64,000 bases of DNA. Source: Microthrixaceae bacterium. GTDB lineage: Bacteria; Actinomycetota; Acidimicrobiia; Acidimicrobiales; Acidimicrobilacustridaceae. Each line of letters begins with the position of its first letter. Position 1 is the stretch's first letter. The notes beneath the pieces were generated by a model, which was not told where the DNA came from, did no database searches, and worked only from the letters and a program-made list of their open reading frames with translations. Made by a program: the position numbers and the translations under genes. The stretch is from positions 1 to 64,000 of the forward strand of contig CANFQA010000006.1 of the NCBI GenBank assembly GCA_947449015.1, read 5' to 3'. Below are positions 26,047 to 34,748 of the stretch, piece by piece.

Positions 26047-27284
26047 GACAAGGAGTTTGGCGCGTCAGACGGCCCGGGTACACGCAGACGCAGGATGTAC
26101 ATGCCGTCGGTATCGGCGCTTTGGGGCAGTAGCAACGCCCCACGACCCAGCGGCGTCCAGACACCGCCGGGAGCGGGTAGGGCTTCGATTTCGGGGAACT
26201 GTTCGCCGATCCACATATCAATGTCAAGAGACTCTGCACGAGAGAGCGTGCACACGCTGAAGATGAGTTCACCACCGGGTCGCAGCATCGTGATTGCGGA
26301 TTCGATGAGACGCCGTTGCAGTGCGCCAAGCGCGTCAATATCGCCCGGCGTGATTCGCCAGCGGGCATCGGGGCGCCGCCGAAGCGCACCGAGACCAGAG
26401 CAGGGCGCATCGAGCAGCACCTTGTCGAAGATGCCGGGACGAATCGGCAACGAGGTGCCGTCAGCGACGAGCACCATGAATGAATCAGCACTCAGTTGCA
26501 ATCGGCGCGCGTTTTCAACGACGAGTCCCACTCGGCCTGCACGCACATCAGAAGCCACGACTCTGGCCCCGGCCGCAGCGAGCGCGGTGGCTTTGCCTCC
26601 CGGTGCGGCACACATATCAAGGATGAGATCACCAATATCGACCCCGACAGCCTCGACGATCCATTGGGAACCAAGATCCTGCACGTAGCCGTCTTCACGA
26701 ACGCTCGAGGTGGCTGCTGCATTCATGGCCTCAAGCGCTGCAAGCGCCGTTTCGGACCCGAGGTCCTCCGAGAGACGCTCGATGATCCAATCGGGTTGGC
26801 TGAGTCGCACCGCATCGGAGGGCCAAGTGACGGGCAACGAGGTGGCGACTTTGCGAAGAACTGCATTGCAAAGACCGCTCAGACGACGCGGCGCAGCTTC
26901 GACAGTGGCACCCACCGCGGCATGCGCAGGTGTGGCGAGAAACGCGAGTTGGAATGCACCGATGCGAAGCCATGCCCGTGCAGTGACATCGATGCGTTCC
27001 GGATCAGGAAGGAAACGATCCACCAACCAGTCGCAGGATCGACACATTCGTGTTGTGCCGTAGACCAGCTCGGTGACAAATGCCCGATCGCGTTGATCCA
27101 GCGAGCTGCGCGAGAGCAATGTCGGGAGAATCAAGTTGGCATAGGCCCCTTCGGCATCGATACGCACGAGCGCGTCGACCGCGAGCTGCCGAGCAGCCAC
27201 ACCAGGAGCGGATCGGCCTTTCGGACCGGATGACGCGTCAGTGCGCGGATCGGATCCGCGCTGGGGACGACGTGGTTCGCTCAT
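26043..27284 (-). CDS. rsmB: 16S rRNA m5C methyltransferase, RsmB/Sun family
   Basis: An N-terminal NusB-like RNA-binding domain (about 27-150, with VAARQLAVDALVRID and LCNAVLRKV) is followed by a Rossmann methyltransferase: CAAPGGK at 225-231, Cys295 in DAPCSG, and the second cysteine Cys345 in SVCTLS. The roughly 60-residue segment that normally lies between the two (with a PVTLRVN-type motif) is missing: EAMNAAATSS runs directly into the VQDLGSQW segment. The rest is intact and in frame, so it is probably active or subfamily-specific. It overlaps fmt and moaB by 4 bases. Confidence 0.9.
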   Translation of the reverse strand: MSEPRRPQRGSDPRTDASSGPKGRSAPGVAARQLAVDALVRIDAEGAYANLILPTLLSRSSLDQRDRAFVTELVYGTTRMCRSCDWLVDRFLPDPERIDVTARAWLRIGAFQLAFLATPAHAAVGATVEAAPRRLSGLCNAVLRKVATSLPVTWPSDAVRLSQPDWIIERLSEDLGSETALAALEAMNAAATSSVREDGYVQDLGSQWIVEAVGVDIGDLILDMCAAPGGKATALAAAGARVVASDVRAGRVGLVVENARRLQLSADSFMVLVADGTSLPIRPGIFDKVLLDAPCSGLGALRRRPDARWRITPGDIDALGALQRRLIESAITMLRPGGELIFSVCTLSRAESLDIDMWIGEQFPEIEALPAPGGVWTPLGRGALLLPQSADTDGMYILRLRVPGPSDAPNSLS

Positions 27285-28177
27285 TGGCCAAGCCGATCTT
27301 CAGTGGTGGGTTGCGCGCCATTACGCCATTCGGTCGCGGTCACCCGACCGCGACCTTCGATCTGGACCTCGAGCAACTCCAGGGCGCCATCGGCCGTGCC
27401 CACGACAACGCCGTCAATGCAACCGGAGGTGAGATCGGTGCGCGGCAGTACCCGAGCCGACCACACCTTCAGGCGGCGACCGCGGAAGGTGGTCCACGCC
27501 CCACCCAAACGAATAACTCGCGACATCACCTGTGCGCTGGCGTTCCAATCGAGTTCGAGTTCGCTGGGAGCGATCTTGGCGGCATGCAGCGGTTCGCCCA
27601 TCTGCGGTTGCGGCTCGCCGAACTCATCAGTGAGGGCACGCAACACCATCGCGGTTCCAAGATCAACGAGACGGGATCGCAATGTGTCGAGTGTGTCGTC
27701 TTCGGCGATATCAACCTCGACAACATCGAAGATGTCACCAGTGTCGAGCCCTTCAGCAACCTCCATCAGGCAGACCCCAGTGCGCGAATCGCCCGCAAGT
27801 AGGGCCCGCTCCACCGGTGCCGCTCCTCGCCAGCGCGGCAGCAGCGAGAAGTGCAGATTGACCATAGGTACTCGCTCGAGCAGTGAGGTCGGAATGATGC
27901 GGCCGTAGGCCACGACCACGGCGAGATCAATGTCGAACTCCCGTAACTGCTCAAGATCCTCGGTGACATGCAGGCCCCGCGCTACTGCGGCGGACTTCAC
28001 TGGACTCGGCGAAAGTGCGCCACCGCGACCGCGTCGACGATCAGGGCGTGACACCACCACAGGAATCTCGAACCCCGCGTCATGCAAAGCGACCAGCGTT
28101 GGCACTGCGACCTCAGGGGTGCCGAGGTACGCGATACGTCTGATGTTCGGGCCGGGACGGGCGATGGTAGAAGTCAA
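27281..28177 (-). CDS. fmt: Methionyl-tRNA formyltransferase
   Basis: Formylates initiator Met-tRNA using 10-formyl-THF. The N-terminal hydrolase-like domain shows YLGTPEVAVPTL and the catalytic loop NLHFSLLPRWRGAAP (Asn107, His109), with Asp in GLDTGDI. The C-terminal domain (about 205-298) binds tRNA. It is 298 residues long. It lies 5 bases after def, its functional partner, and overlaps rsmB by 4 bases. Confidence 0.96.
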   Translation of the reverse strand: MTSTIARPGPNIRRIAYLGTPEVAVPTLVALHDAGFEIPVVVSRPDRRRGRGGALSPSPVKSAAVARGLHVTEDLEQLREFDIDLAVVVAYGRIIPTSLLERVPMVNLHFSLLPRWRGAAPVERALLAGDSRTGVCLMEVAEGLDTGDIFDVVEVDIAEDDTLDTLRSRLVDLGTAMVLRALTDEFGEPQPQMGEPLHAAKIAPSELELDWNASAQVMSRVIRLGGAWTTFRGRRLKVWSARVLPRTDLTSGCIDGVVVGTADGALELLEVQIEGRGRVTATEWRNGAQPTTEDRLGQ

Positions 28178-28182
28178 CGCGT

Positions 28183-28722
28183 TCAGATGAGGCGGAGTCG
28201 GCCCGGAGCAATGTCAGGTTCGGGCGGAGCGAGGTGACGCATGCGCAGATCGCTCAACGCCCGCCGCGCTTCTTTGCGCTGCTCATCGGTGAGGTGCTCG
28301 ATAAGCAGTACGCCATCGAGGTGATCGATCTCGTGCTGAAACACCCGACAGGCAAAATCATCGAGCTCGAGATCGAGCTCGTTGCCCTCCAGGTCGTACC
28401 CCTTCACGTGGATTTCCGCAGGTCGAACGATCTCCCAATGCAGACCAGGCACCGACAGGCAGCCCTCAACGAACTCAGCCTCTCCCCTGCTCTCAACGAT
28501 GGTTGGGTTGATGATGACGCCGGGGTCATCATCATGATCGAACACGAAGAAACGCTTCTGCACCCCAACCTGCGGGGCGGCCAGACCAACCCCGGGAGCG
28601 TCGTACATCGTGACGAACATGTCGTCGACGAGCTTGACGAACGAGCCGTCGACACGGTCGACGTCGGACGCCCGCTGCTTGAGGACGGGATCACCAATGA
28701 TGCGGATGACATGAGGAGCCAC
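28183..28722 (-). CDS. def: Peptide deformylase
   Basis: Removes the formyl group from nascent proteins. The three motifs are GVGLAAPQVG (44-53), EGCLS (86-90, metal Cys88) and HEIDH (130-134), all complete. It is 179 residues long. It starts with GTG 28722 without a Shine-Dalgarno sequence, but TACCCT lies exactly 6 bases upstream, pointing to a leaderless mRNA. First gene of def-fmt-rsmB-moaB; divergent from the methyltransferase gene at 28745. Confidence 0.96.
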   Translation of the reverse strand: MAPHVIRIIGDPVLKQRASDVDRVDGSFVKLVDDMFVTMYDAPGVGLAAPQVGVQKRFFVFDHDDDPGVIINPTIVESRGEAEFVEGCLSVPGLHWEIVRPAEIHVKGYDLEGNELDLELDDFACRVFQHEIDHLDGVLLIEHLTDEQRKEARRALSDLRMRHLAPPEPDIAPGRLRLI

Positions 28723-28744
28723 AACCCAAGGGTAGCGTCGAGAC
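28723..28744. promoter_or_regulatory. 22-bp head-to-head leaderless promoter, def / methyltransferase
   Basis: Two -10 boxes share a TA dinucleotide: TACCCT for def (28729-28734, minus) and TAGCGT for the methyltransferase (28733-28738, plus). Each is exactly 6 bases from a GTG start codon. Transcription in the two directions should therefore be mutually exclusive at any moment. Confidence 0.6.
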
Positions 28745-29392
28745 GTGTCCGGCCGATCCTCCCACTACTTCTCCCGGGATCCGCAGGTCTCTTCCCGCCG
28801 TCGACAGGTCGAGTTATCGCTGCCCGATTGTGATCTGCGGCTCACCACCGATGCCGGCGTGTTTTCCGCGGAACGGGTTGATGCCGGCACTCGCCTGCTG
28901 CTTCAGGAAGGTCCCCTCCCTACGCCCGAGATGCGAACTCTCTGCGATGTCGGATGCGGATATGGACCCATTGCCCTCACGCTGGCCCATCGGGCGCCAA
29001 CCGCCGCGGTCTGGGCGGTCGATGTCAACGAACGCGCCGTTGGACTGTGCGAAGAGAACGCCGCGGCCAACAGCCTCGACAACATCCGTCCGGTTGTCGT
29101 GGACGCCGATGGTTCGCCGGTGGCCGGAGCTCCAGACAACATGGGTGACCTTCCCGCGGTTCGGTTCGACGGAATCTGGTCGAACCCGCCCATCCGGATC
29201 GGCAAGCCAGCACTTCACGCTCTGCTCACTACTTGGCTCGACCGACTCTCTCCCGACGGTCACGCGTGGCTTGTCGTACAGCGACATCTGGGAGCGGACT
29301 CACTCGCGGACTGGCTCCAGCAACAGGGTTGGGCCACAGAGCGACTCATGTCACGAGCCGGCTACCGGCTCCTGGAGGTGGCCCCACGATGA
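28745..29392 (+). CDS. Class I SAM-dependent methyltransferase, RsmC-like small-domain type
   Basis: A 215-residue protein with the MTS domain. The N-terminal HYFSRDPQVSSRRRQVEL is followed by GVFSAERVDAGTRLLL, SAM-binding DVGCGYGPIALTLA (about 68-81), AVDVNERAV and the catalytic SNPPIRIG. The NPP motif implies N-methylation of a base, as in RsmC (16S G1207), but the target is not proven. Start GTG 28745 has TAGCGT 6 bases before it. The stop overlaps the next gene's ATG (ATGA). Confidence 0.88.
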   Translation: MSGRSSHYFSRDPQVSSRRRQVELSLPDCDLRLTTDAGVFSAERVDAGTRLLLQEGPLPTPEMRTLCDVGCGYGPIALTLAHRAPTAAVWAVDVNERAVGLCEENAAANSLDNIRPVVVDADGSPVAGAPDNMGDLPAVRFDGIWSNPPIRIGKPALHALLTTWLDRLSPDGHAWLVVQRHLGADSLADWLQQQGWATERLMSRAGYRLLEVAPR

Positions 29393-29919
29393 CCAGATCA
29401 CTCGGCGGAACCGAACTCAAGCGTCTGCACCGCGACTGGAGGCGGCGCAATGAGACCCGTCTCGCCCTCTTCCTTGATGGTGTGCAGAACCCGTTCAACG
29501 TTGGTGCGATCATGCGCACCGCCGCTGCATATTCGGTGGAACACATCTGGATGGTCGGAGGACCTTCACCTGATGACACGAAGGTCAACAAGACCGCGCT
29601 CGGATCGCAAAAGTTCCTGACCTGGACCGCCTGCGAAACCTCAGCTGACGCGATCAGCGACATCCGCTCAAAGGGTTATCGCATCATCGGTGTGGAACTG
29701 GCCGAGGGGGCACTTCCGCTCCACGAGCTCGATCTCAGCGGCGACATCTGCTTGGCGCTGGGCCATGAGGATCGTGGCCTCTCCAAGGACCTGCTGGCCG
29801 ATAACGATGGGCTCGGATACATCCCCCAGCTGGGACGGATCGGTTCACTCAATGTCGGCACTGCTGCAGCCATCGCCTGTTACGAAACTCGCCGTACCGG
29901 GTGGACTGCCCAGCGTTAG
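29389..29919 (+). CDS. TrmH/SpoU-family RNA methyltransferase
   Basis: A single-domain SPOUT 2'-O-methyltransferase of 176 residues. Motif 1 is FLDGVQNPFNVGAIMRTAAA (about 28-47), motif 2 is LALGHEDRGLS and motif 3 is IPQLGRIGSLNVGTAAAIA. It resembles tRNA Gm18 methyltransferases, but the substrate is uncertain. The ATG at 29389 overlaps the preceding methyltransferase by 4 bases. It converges on priA with a 24-base gap in which I see no clear terminator. Confidence 0.88.
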   Translation: MTRSLGGTELKRLHRDWRRRNETRLALFLDGVQNPFNVGAIMRTAAAYSVEHIWMVGGPSPDDTKVNKTALGSQKFLTWTACETSADAISDIRSKGYRIIGVELAEGALPLHELDLSGDICLALGHEDRGLSKDLLADNDGLGYIPQLGRIGSLNVGTAAAIACYETRRTGWTAQR

Positions 29920-29943
29920 ACCCGCAGCGTTCGACCAGCAGCT

Positions 29944-31800
29944 TTAGACGCGCAGGGGGTCCATCTCGATGCGGAGCCGACCAGCAGGACGGGGAACTGA
30001 GGCGATCACATCGCATAACGTCTGATGATCATCTGCCCGCAGTAACCATCGGCCATCGGAAGGTCCGAGCACCTCGATCGCCGATTGCGTGCCCAGCGCC
30101 GCGATCCATGCTGGCGCCGATACGCCGGAGACTGCAGCCATCGCGCGATAGGGCGGCAGACGCAACATTTTTCGGCGTTCATCGTCTGAGGCCGCCAGTC
30201 GGGATGGGTCGGCATGAAGCGCAGACTGCACGACCTCATGATCCGGAAGTCGGGTCTGGATGAGCAAACGCCCACCGCGCTCGCGCGCTCCGAGCAGTCG
30301 TGCCGCCCTGACCAACAGCGCAAGCGCCTCCTCGGACGCGCGGTATCGAGCAGCGAGCAGTTCCTGATCGAAGTCAAGGAAGGCGACAACCGCGGCTTCG
30401 TTGATCTGATGCAACGCCGCTTCGGTGCCGATGATCACACGGGCGCCAGTTCCGCCGAGCGACAGATCAGAGTCGCCGGTGAGATCGGAAACTGGTTCGC
30501 GGACCAGCGCTTCGAGTTCTTCGCGAACTCGGGTCACACCGGCTCGCAGATTGCGCATCTTCGTAGTTCCACAGTTCGTGCAGATAAGCGGTCGAACCGA
30601 GGCGCAACTCCCGCACACGAGAACACCCTCGTCGCTCTGTGTCACCGATGCCTGACAGCGCTCACAGGTAGCCAGCGCACCGCATCCGGCGCAGCCAAGC
30701 AATCGTGAGCGCCCTTTGCGATTGAGGATGCAGACCACCCGACCCTCACCGCGCAGCGCGGCAACAAACTTTTCGCTGAAGAGGCCCTCTCCTGGTGGGG
30801 CGTCACGGCGATCGACAACATCGACCATGGGCCAACCGCTGCGCTCGGCGGCTCTTGAAGGAACCAATACGGGGCCGAGTTGGCGGGCCTCTGACGATGG
30901 CATCGGCGACACCAGCACACAGGGCGCCCCGGCGCGGCGAGCACGCTCAATGGCGACATCGCGTGCATGCCATGTCGGGGCCTGCTCCTGTTGCAGCGAC
31001 TCATCGTGTTCATCGAGAACCACAACGGTTGCCACCTCCGCAATGGGAGCCCACGCGGCCGCCCGTGTGCCGAAGACGCACACCGACCCGGCCCTCGCCC
31101 CGGCCCAGTCATCAGGCAACAGTGCCACCTCAACACCGGCGCGACGCATTCGCATCGAGAGTCGCCTCATCGTTGCCGCCGATGGTCCGATGACGAGAAG
31201 AGGACCTCGTGCAGCAGCGCTCACGAGCAGTGGATGAACATCGCTGGTTGGTGGCAATCGGATTGTGGAAACCGGGAGATTGAACGCCTCTCGGGCGAGT
31301 CCAGTCAGCTCATCAGATGCAACGGTGACCGGCACTGGTGCCGGCCGAACGTCTCGCCGGGGCACTGCCCGGACCACTCGTGGTGGTGAGGCGGTTCGTA
31401 ACACAGTGGCGGTACGACCAGCCCACCGCCATGCGGCCCACTGTGCAAGTTCGAGCACGGAAGATGGTGGACCCCAGCCTGAGACACCAGCGATCGATTG
31501 GAGGGTGAGCGAGGGATCTGGATCGACATCAACCTCGACAATCCAACCTCCCACCCGGCGACCATGGAGCGGAATACGAACCATCGTGCCGACGCGTATC
31601 TGATCGCAAAGTGAGGCCGGAACCGTGTAGTCAAAGAGTCGATCAATGGCTGGCTGATCAGGGCGCACCCGCACGACTAATTCCGTCACTGCAGCGCGCG
31701 GAATTGATTCTGTGCTCGACGAACGGGGACGCGCAGCATTGACCGGAACGACCGGATCGTCCCCGAAATCAAACGCCGATTGTTCAGGACGGGCGGGCAC
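29944..31800 (-). CDS. priA: Primosomal protein PriA, degenerate helicase
   Basis: Replication restart protein of 618 residues. The N-terminal 3'-DNA-binding domain (about 35-130) is followed by a helicase-like core. Walker A is lost (LLVIGPSAATMRRL instead of GxGKT), and the DEEH box reads LDEHD. The eight-cysteine zinc region (about 375-420) is complete: CAGCGALATCERC, then CGSC and CTNCG. Actinobacterial PriA proteins commonly lack the ATPase motifs, so this is probably a structural restart factor. GTG start at 31800, 27 bases after metK. Confidence 0.92.
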   Translation of the reverse strand: MPARPEQSAFDFGDDPVVPVNAARPRSSSTESIPRAAVTELVVRVRPDQPAIDRLFDYTVPASLCDQIRVGTMVRIPLHGRRVGGWIVEVDVDPDPSLTLQSIAGVSGWGPPSSVLELAQWAAWRWAGRTATVLRTASPPRVVRAVPRRDVRPAPVPVTVASDELTGLAREAFNLPVSTIRLPPTSDVHPLLVSAAARGPLLVIGPSAATMRRLSMRMRRAGVEVALLPDDWAGARAGSVCVFGTRAAAWAPIAEVATVVVLDEHDESLQQEQAPTWHARDVAIERARRAGAPCVLVSPMPSSEARQLGPVLVPSRAAERSGWPMVDVVDRRDAPPGEGLFSEKFVAALRGEGRVVCILNRKGRSRLLGCAGCGALATCERCQASVTQSDEGVLVCGSCASVRPLICTNCGTTKMRNLRAGVTRVREELEALVREPVSDLTGDSDLSLGGTGARVIIGTEAALHQINEAAVVAFLDFDQELLAARYRASEEALALLVRAARLLGARERGGRLLIQTRLPDHEVVQSALHADPSRLAASDDERRKMLRLPPYRAMAAVSGVSAPAWIAALGTQSAIEVLGPSDGRWLLRADDHQTLCDVIASVPRPAGRLRIEMDPLRV

Positions 31801-31827
31801 CGATGCGCCGCCTTCCGCCGATGATCC

Positions 31828-33021
31828 TTAGAGGCCGAGCTCGGACTTGAGGTCGCCGACCCGATCGGTGCGCTCCCAAGTGAATCCAGGACCGGTGCGA
31901 CCGAAGTGACCATAGGCCGCGGTTGCTTTGTAGATCGGCTGACGAAGTTCGAGGTCGCGGATGATGGCGGCGGGACGCAAATCGAACACGTTGCGCACCG
32001 CGGTAGCGATGGCATCAGGATCGACATGGGCGGTTCCGAAGGTCTCAACCATGATCGAAACGGGGTGCGCAACACCAATGGCATAGGCAACCTGCACCTC
32101 GCAGCGCTCCGCGGCACCGGCTGCGACCACGTTCTTTGCGACCCATCGAGCGGCGTACGCAGCCGAACGGTCAACCTTCGATGGATCCTTGCCCGAAAAT
32201 GCGCCGCCACCGTGACGAGCCATGCCGCCATAGGTGTCAACGATGATCTTTCGACCAGTGAGACCTGCGTCGCCCACCGGACCACCGATCACAAAACGAC
32301 CTGTCGGATTAACGAGCACCTCGAAATCGTCATCGGCGAACTGAGCGGGAACAACTGGACGGATCACATGTTCGATGAGATCGGGGCGGATGTCGTCGTC
32401 ACGATCGATGCCATCGTTGTGCTGTGTGGAAATGAGGACGGTACGAAGTCGAACCGGACGACCATCGACGTAATCGAAGGTGACCTGGGTCTTGCCGTCG
32501 GGACGCAAATACGGAACTGTTCCGGCCTTGCGGACCTCGGCGAGACGTTCCGCCATTCGGTGTGCCAGTTGGATTGGCAACGGCATGAGCACGTCAGTCT
32601 CGGTGCAGGCGTAGCCGAACATCATTCCCTGATCGCCCGCGCCCTGCTTGTTGAGGATGTCCTCACCTGAGGTGCCGGAACGAACTTCTTCGGAATCGTC
32701 GACGCCCTGTGCGATGTCCTTCGACTGTGCGTCGAGCGACACCATGACACCAACCGTCTCACCGTCGTATCCGTAGGACTCGCGGTCGTAGCCGATGCCC
32801 TTGATGGTCTCGCGCACGATGCCGGGAATATCGACCCAACCAGTGGTGGTGATCTCACCAGCAACAACAGCAAGACCGGTGGTGACGAGGGTCTCGCACG
32901 CAACCCGACTCATTGGATCCTGCGCCAGCATGGCATCGAGGATGGCGTCGGAGATCTGGTCGGCGACCTTGTCGGGATGACCCTCTGTCACCGATTCCGA
33001 GGTGAATGTCCAACTGCTCAC
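31828..33021 (-). CDS. metK: S-adenosylmethionine synthetase
   Basis: Makes SAM from methionine and ATP. Motifs are [13 protein letters not shown] (about 13-25), [12 protein letters not shown] and the phosphate loop [19 protein letters not shown]. At 397 residues it has the family length. The GTG start at 33021 has AAGGAG 6 bases upstream. It supplies SAM to the several methyltransferases in this window. The 46-base gap upstream is too short to hold a SAM riboswitch. Confidence 0.97.
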   Translation of the reverse strand: MSSWTFTSESVTEGHPDKVADQISDAILDAMLAQDPMSRVACETLVTTGLAVVAGEITTTGWVDIPGIVRETIKGIGYDRESYGYDGETVGVMVSLDAQSKDIAQGVDDSEEVRSGTSGEDILNKQGAGDQGMMFGYACTETDVLMPLPIQLAHRMAERLAEVRKAGTVPYLRPDGKTQVTFDYVDGRPVRLRTVLISTQHNDGIDRDDDIRPDLIEHVIRPVVPAQFADDDFEVLVNPTGRFVIGGPVGDAGLTGRKIIVDTYGGMARHGGGAFSGKDPSKVDRSAAYAARWVAKNVVAAGAAERCEVQVAYAIGVAHPVSIMVETFGTAHVDPDAIATAVRNVFDLRPAAIIRDLELRQPIYKATAAYGHFGRTGPGFTWERTDRVGDLKSELGL

Positions 33022-33067
33022 TGGAGGCTCCTTGTCGCCTTGTCAGGCATGCTTGTTCGAGGGTTCG

Positions 33068-34279
33068 TCACACCGACGCGCGGAGTGCGGCGATGCTGTC
33101 GAGGATGGCGCGGGCAATAGTCCGCTTGTCGCTCAGGGGAACATCTTGGTGCATGCCATCGGCGCGGATGAGCACCACCGCATTGGTGTCGTGCTCAAAT
33201 CCGCATCTGGCGGCGCCAACGTCATTGGCGACGATGAGATCAAGGCGTTTTCGAGCCAGTTTTGCCTTGGCATTGTCGACGACATCGTCGGTCTCAGCGG
33301 CGAATCCCACCAGCACCTGCCCGGCGGGCTTGCGCTCGCCCAGGTCGACAAGAAAGTCATGCGTGGGTTCAAGCAGGATCTGTGGGCTGCCACCTTCACC
33401 GAACTCATTTTTTTTGAGCTTCCGATCGACAACCACCGCCGGTCGGAAATCGGCAACTGCAGCTGCCATCACGATGACATCCTGCTCGGCGGCGATGGGC
33501 ATCACGGCTGCTTCCATCTCCGCGGCACTTGACACTCGGATGACCTGCGCTCCGGGCGGAGTCGGTCGGTCAACAGTGGTGACCAGCGTGACCAGCGCAC
33601 CACGAGAAGCAGCCTCGTCCGCCACTGCATGGCCCTGCTTGCCAGAAGAACGGTTGGTAATGACCCGCACCGAGTCGATGGCTTCACGGGTTCCCCCGGC
33701 AGTGACCAGAACACGCACCCCGGCGAGATCCTGTTCGGCGGCAAGGATGCGCTCGACCTCGGCAAGAATGGTTTCGGGTTCGGCAAGGCGACCGGTACCA
33801 ACATCACCACCGGCGAGTCGACCCTCGGCCGGCGGAACGATGATGACGCCTCGGCTGCGCAGCAGTTCAAGGTTGTCCTGAACTGCTGGGTGTTCCCACA
33901 TCTCGGTATGCATTGCCGGGCACACGATGACCGGAGCCCTCGTGGCGATCAGCGTGGCGGTGAGGAGATCATCGGAGAGACCATGCGCGTAGGCGGCGAT
34001 TGATCGAGCGGTGGCCGGAGCCACCACAATGAGATCGGCACCCTGCCCCAGTCGGGTGTGCGGGATCGGCGATTCCTCCTCCCACAGCGAGGTCTGAACT
34101 CGTTCAGAGGCCAAGGCCGAGAAGGTTGTTTCACCCACGAAATGCAGCGCCCCTTCGGTGAGGATCGGGGCTACATGCGCGCCGGCATCCACCAGACGCC
34201 GGCACAGTTCGATTGCTTTGTAGGCGGCAATGCCACCGGTGACGCCGAGAACGATGCGGCGGCCCTGGAGCGTGGTCAT
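33068..34279 (-). CDS. coaBC: Bifunctional phosphopantothenoylcysteine decarboxylase/synthetase
   Basis: Two steps of coenzyme A synthesis. The N-terminal flavoprotein CoaC (about 1-185) has GVTGGIAAYKA, the catalytic His74 in SPIPHTRLG and PAMHTEMW (121-128; Asn in E. coli is His here). The flap segment reads LAGGDVGTGR, without the cysteine found in E. coli Dfp. CoaB (about 186-403) has VLVTAGGTREAIDSVR and AAAVADFRP. Start ATG 34279 (403 residues) is chosen because the frame upstream runs through rpoZ. An A8 run (33408-33415) encodes the lysine-rich KLKKN. Confidence 0.94.
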   Translation of the reverse strand: MTTLQGRRIVLGVTGGIAAYKAIELCRRLVDAGAHVAPILTEGALHFVGETTFSALASERVQTSLWEEESPIPHTRLGQGADLIVVAPATARSIAAYAHGLSDDLLTATLIATRAPVIVCPAMHTEMWEHPAVQDNLELLRSRGVIIVPPAEGRLAGGDVGTGRLAEPETILAEVERILAAEQDLAGVRVLVTAGGTREAIDSVRVITNRSSGKQGHAVADEAASRGALVTLVTTVDRPTPPGAQVIRVSSAAEMEAAVMPIAAEQDVIVMAAAVADFRPAVVVDRKLKKNEFGEGGSPQILLEPTHDFLVDLGERKPAGQVLVGFAAETDDVVDNAKAKLARKRLDLIVANDVGAARCGFEHDTNAVVLIRADGMHQDVPLSDKRTIARAILDSIAALRASV

Positions 34280-34313
34280 GTCGTCAGAGTGGTTCGACGC
34301 GAGCGCCGATGAA

Positions 34314-34640
34314 TCACTCGGCCTCGGCGCCGTCGGAAGCGTCGTCCGATGCGTCACTCGCGATGGCGAGTTCCGCGTCAGCTTCGTCAGCCACCTCAAT
34401 GCGCACCGGGATGATCTTGTCAGCAGCGATCTCTTCGAATGCGATCGACAGAGGCTTGCGGGCCGCAGAGGTGACCTGCGGGGGAACGTTGGAACCCATT
34501 CCCTCGCCCAACTGGTTGAAGTACGCGTTGATCTGGCGGGCACGCTGAGCGCCAAGAGAGACCAGCGTGAACCGTGAGTCGACCTTGGAAAGGAGTTCCT
34601 CGATCCGGGGATTGACCATGGAGTCGGAGATCTGGGCCAC
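34314..34640 (-). CDS. rpoZ: RNA polymerase omega subunit
   Basis: Small RNAP subunit that helps fold beta'. MVNPRIEELLSKVDSRFTLV and the hallmark RARQINAYFNQLGEG are present. A Glu/Asp/Ala-rich tail of about 30 residues ends the protein. The GTG at 34640 is chosen because AAAGG lies 8 bases upstream; a GTG three codons earlier overlaps that site. The result is 108 residues. It lies between gmk and coaBC, the usual actinobacterial order gmk-rpoZ-coaBC-metK-priA. Confidence 0.94.
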   Translation of the reverse strand: MAQISDSMVNPRIEELLSKVDSRFTLVSLGAQRARQINAYFNQLGEGMGSNVPPQVTSAARKPLSIAFEEIAADKIIPVRIEVADEADAELAIASDASDDASDGAEAE

Positions 34641-34748
34641 AGAACACACCTTTGAGGAAATGCCCCCTGGAGAAGGGGAACGCGTAGCGGGGATCGAGAT
34701 GATCAGCCCGTCGTGAAGCCCTGCAACACTAGCAGCGGAAGCAGAAAA

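Noticed and set aside
33022-33067. SAM riboswitch upstream of metK
   Set aside because: A 46-base gap cannot hold one; a normal ribosome-binding site is seen.
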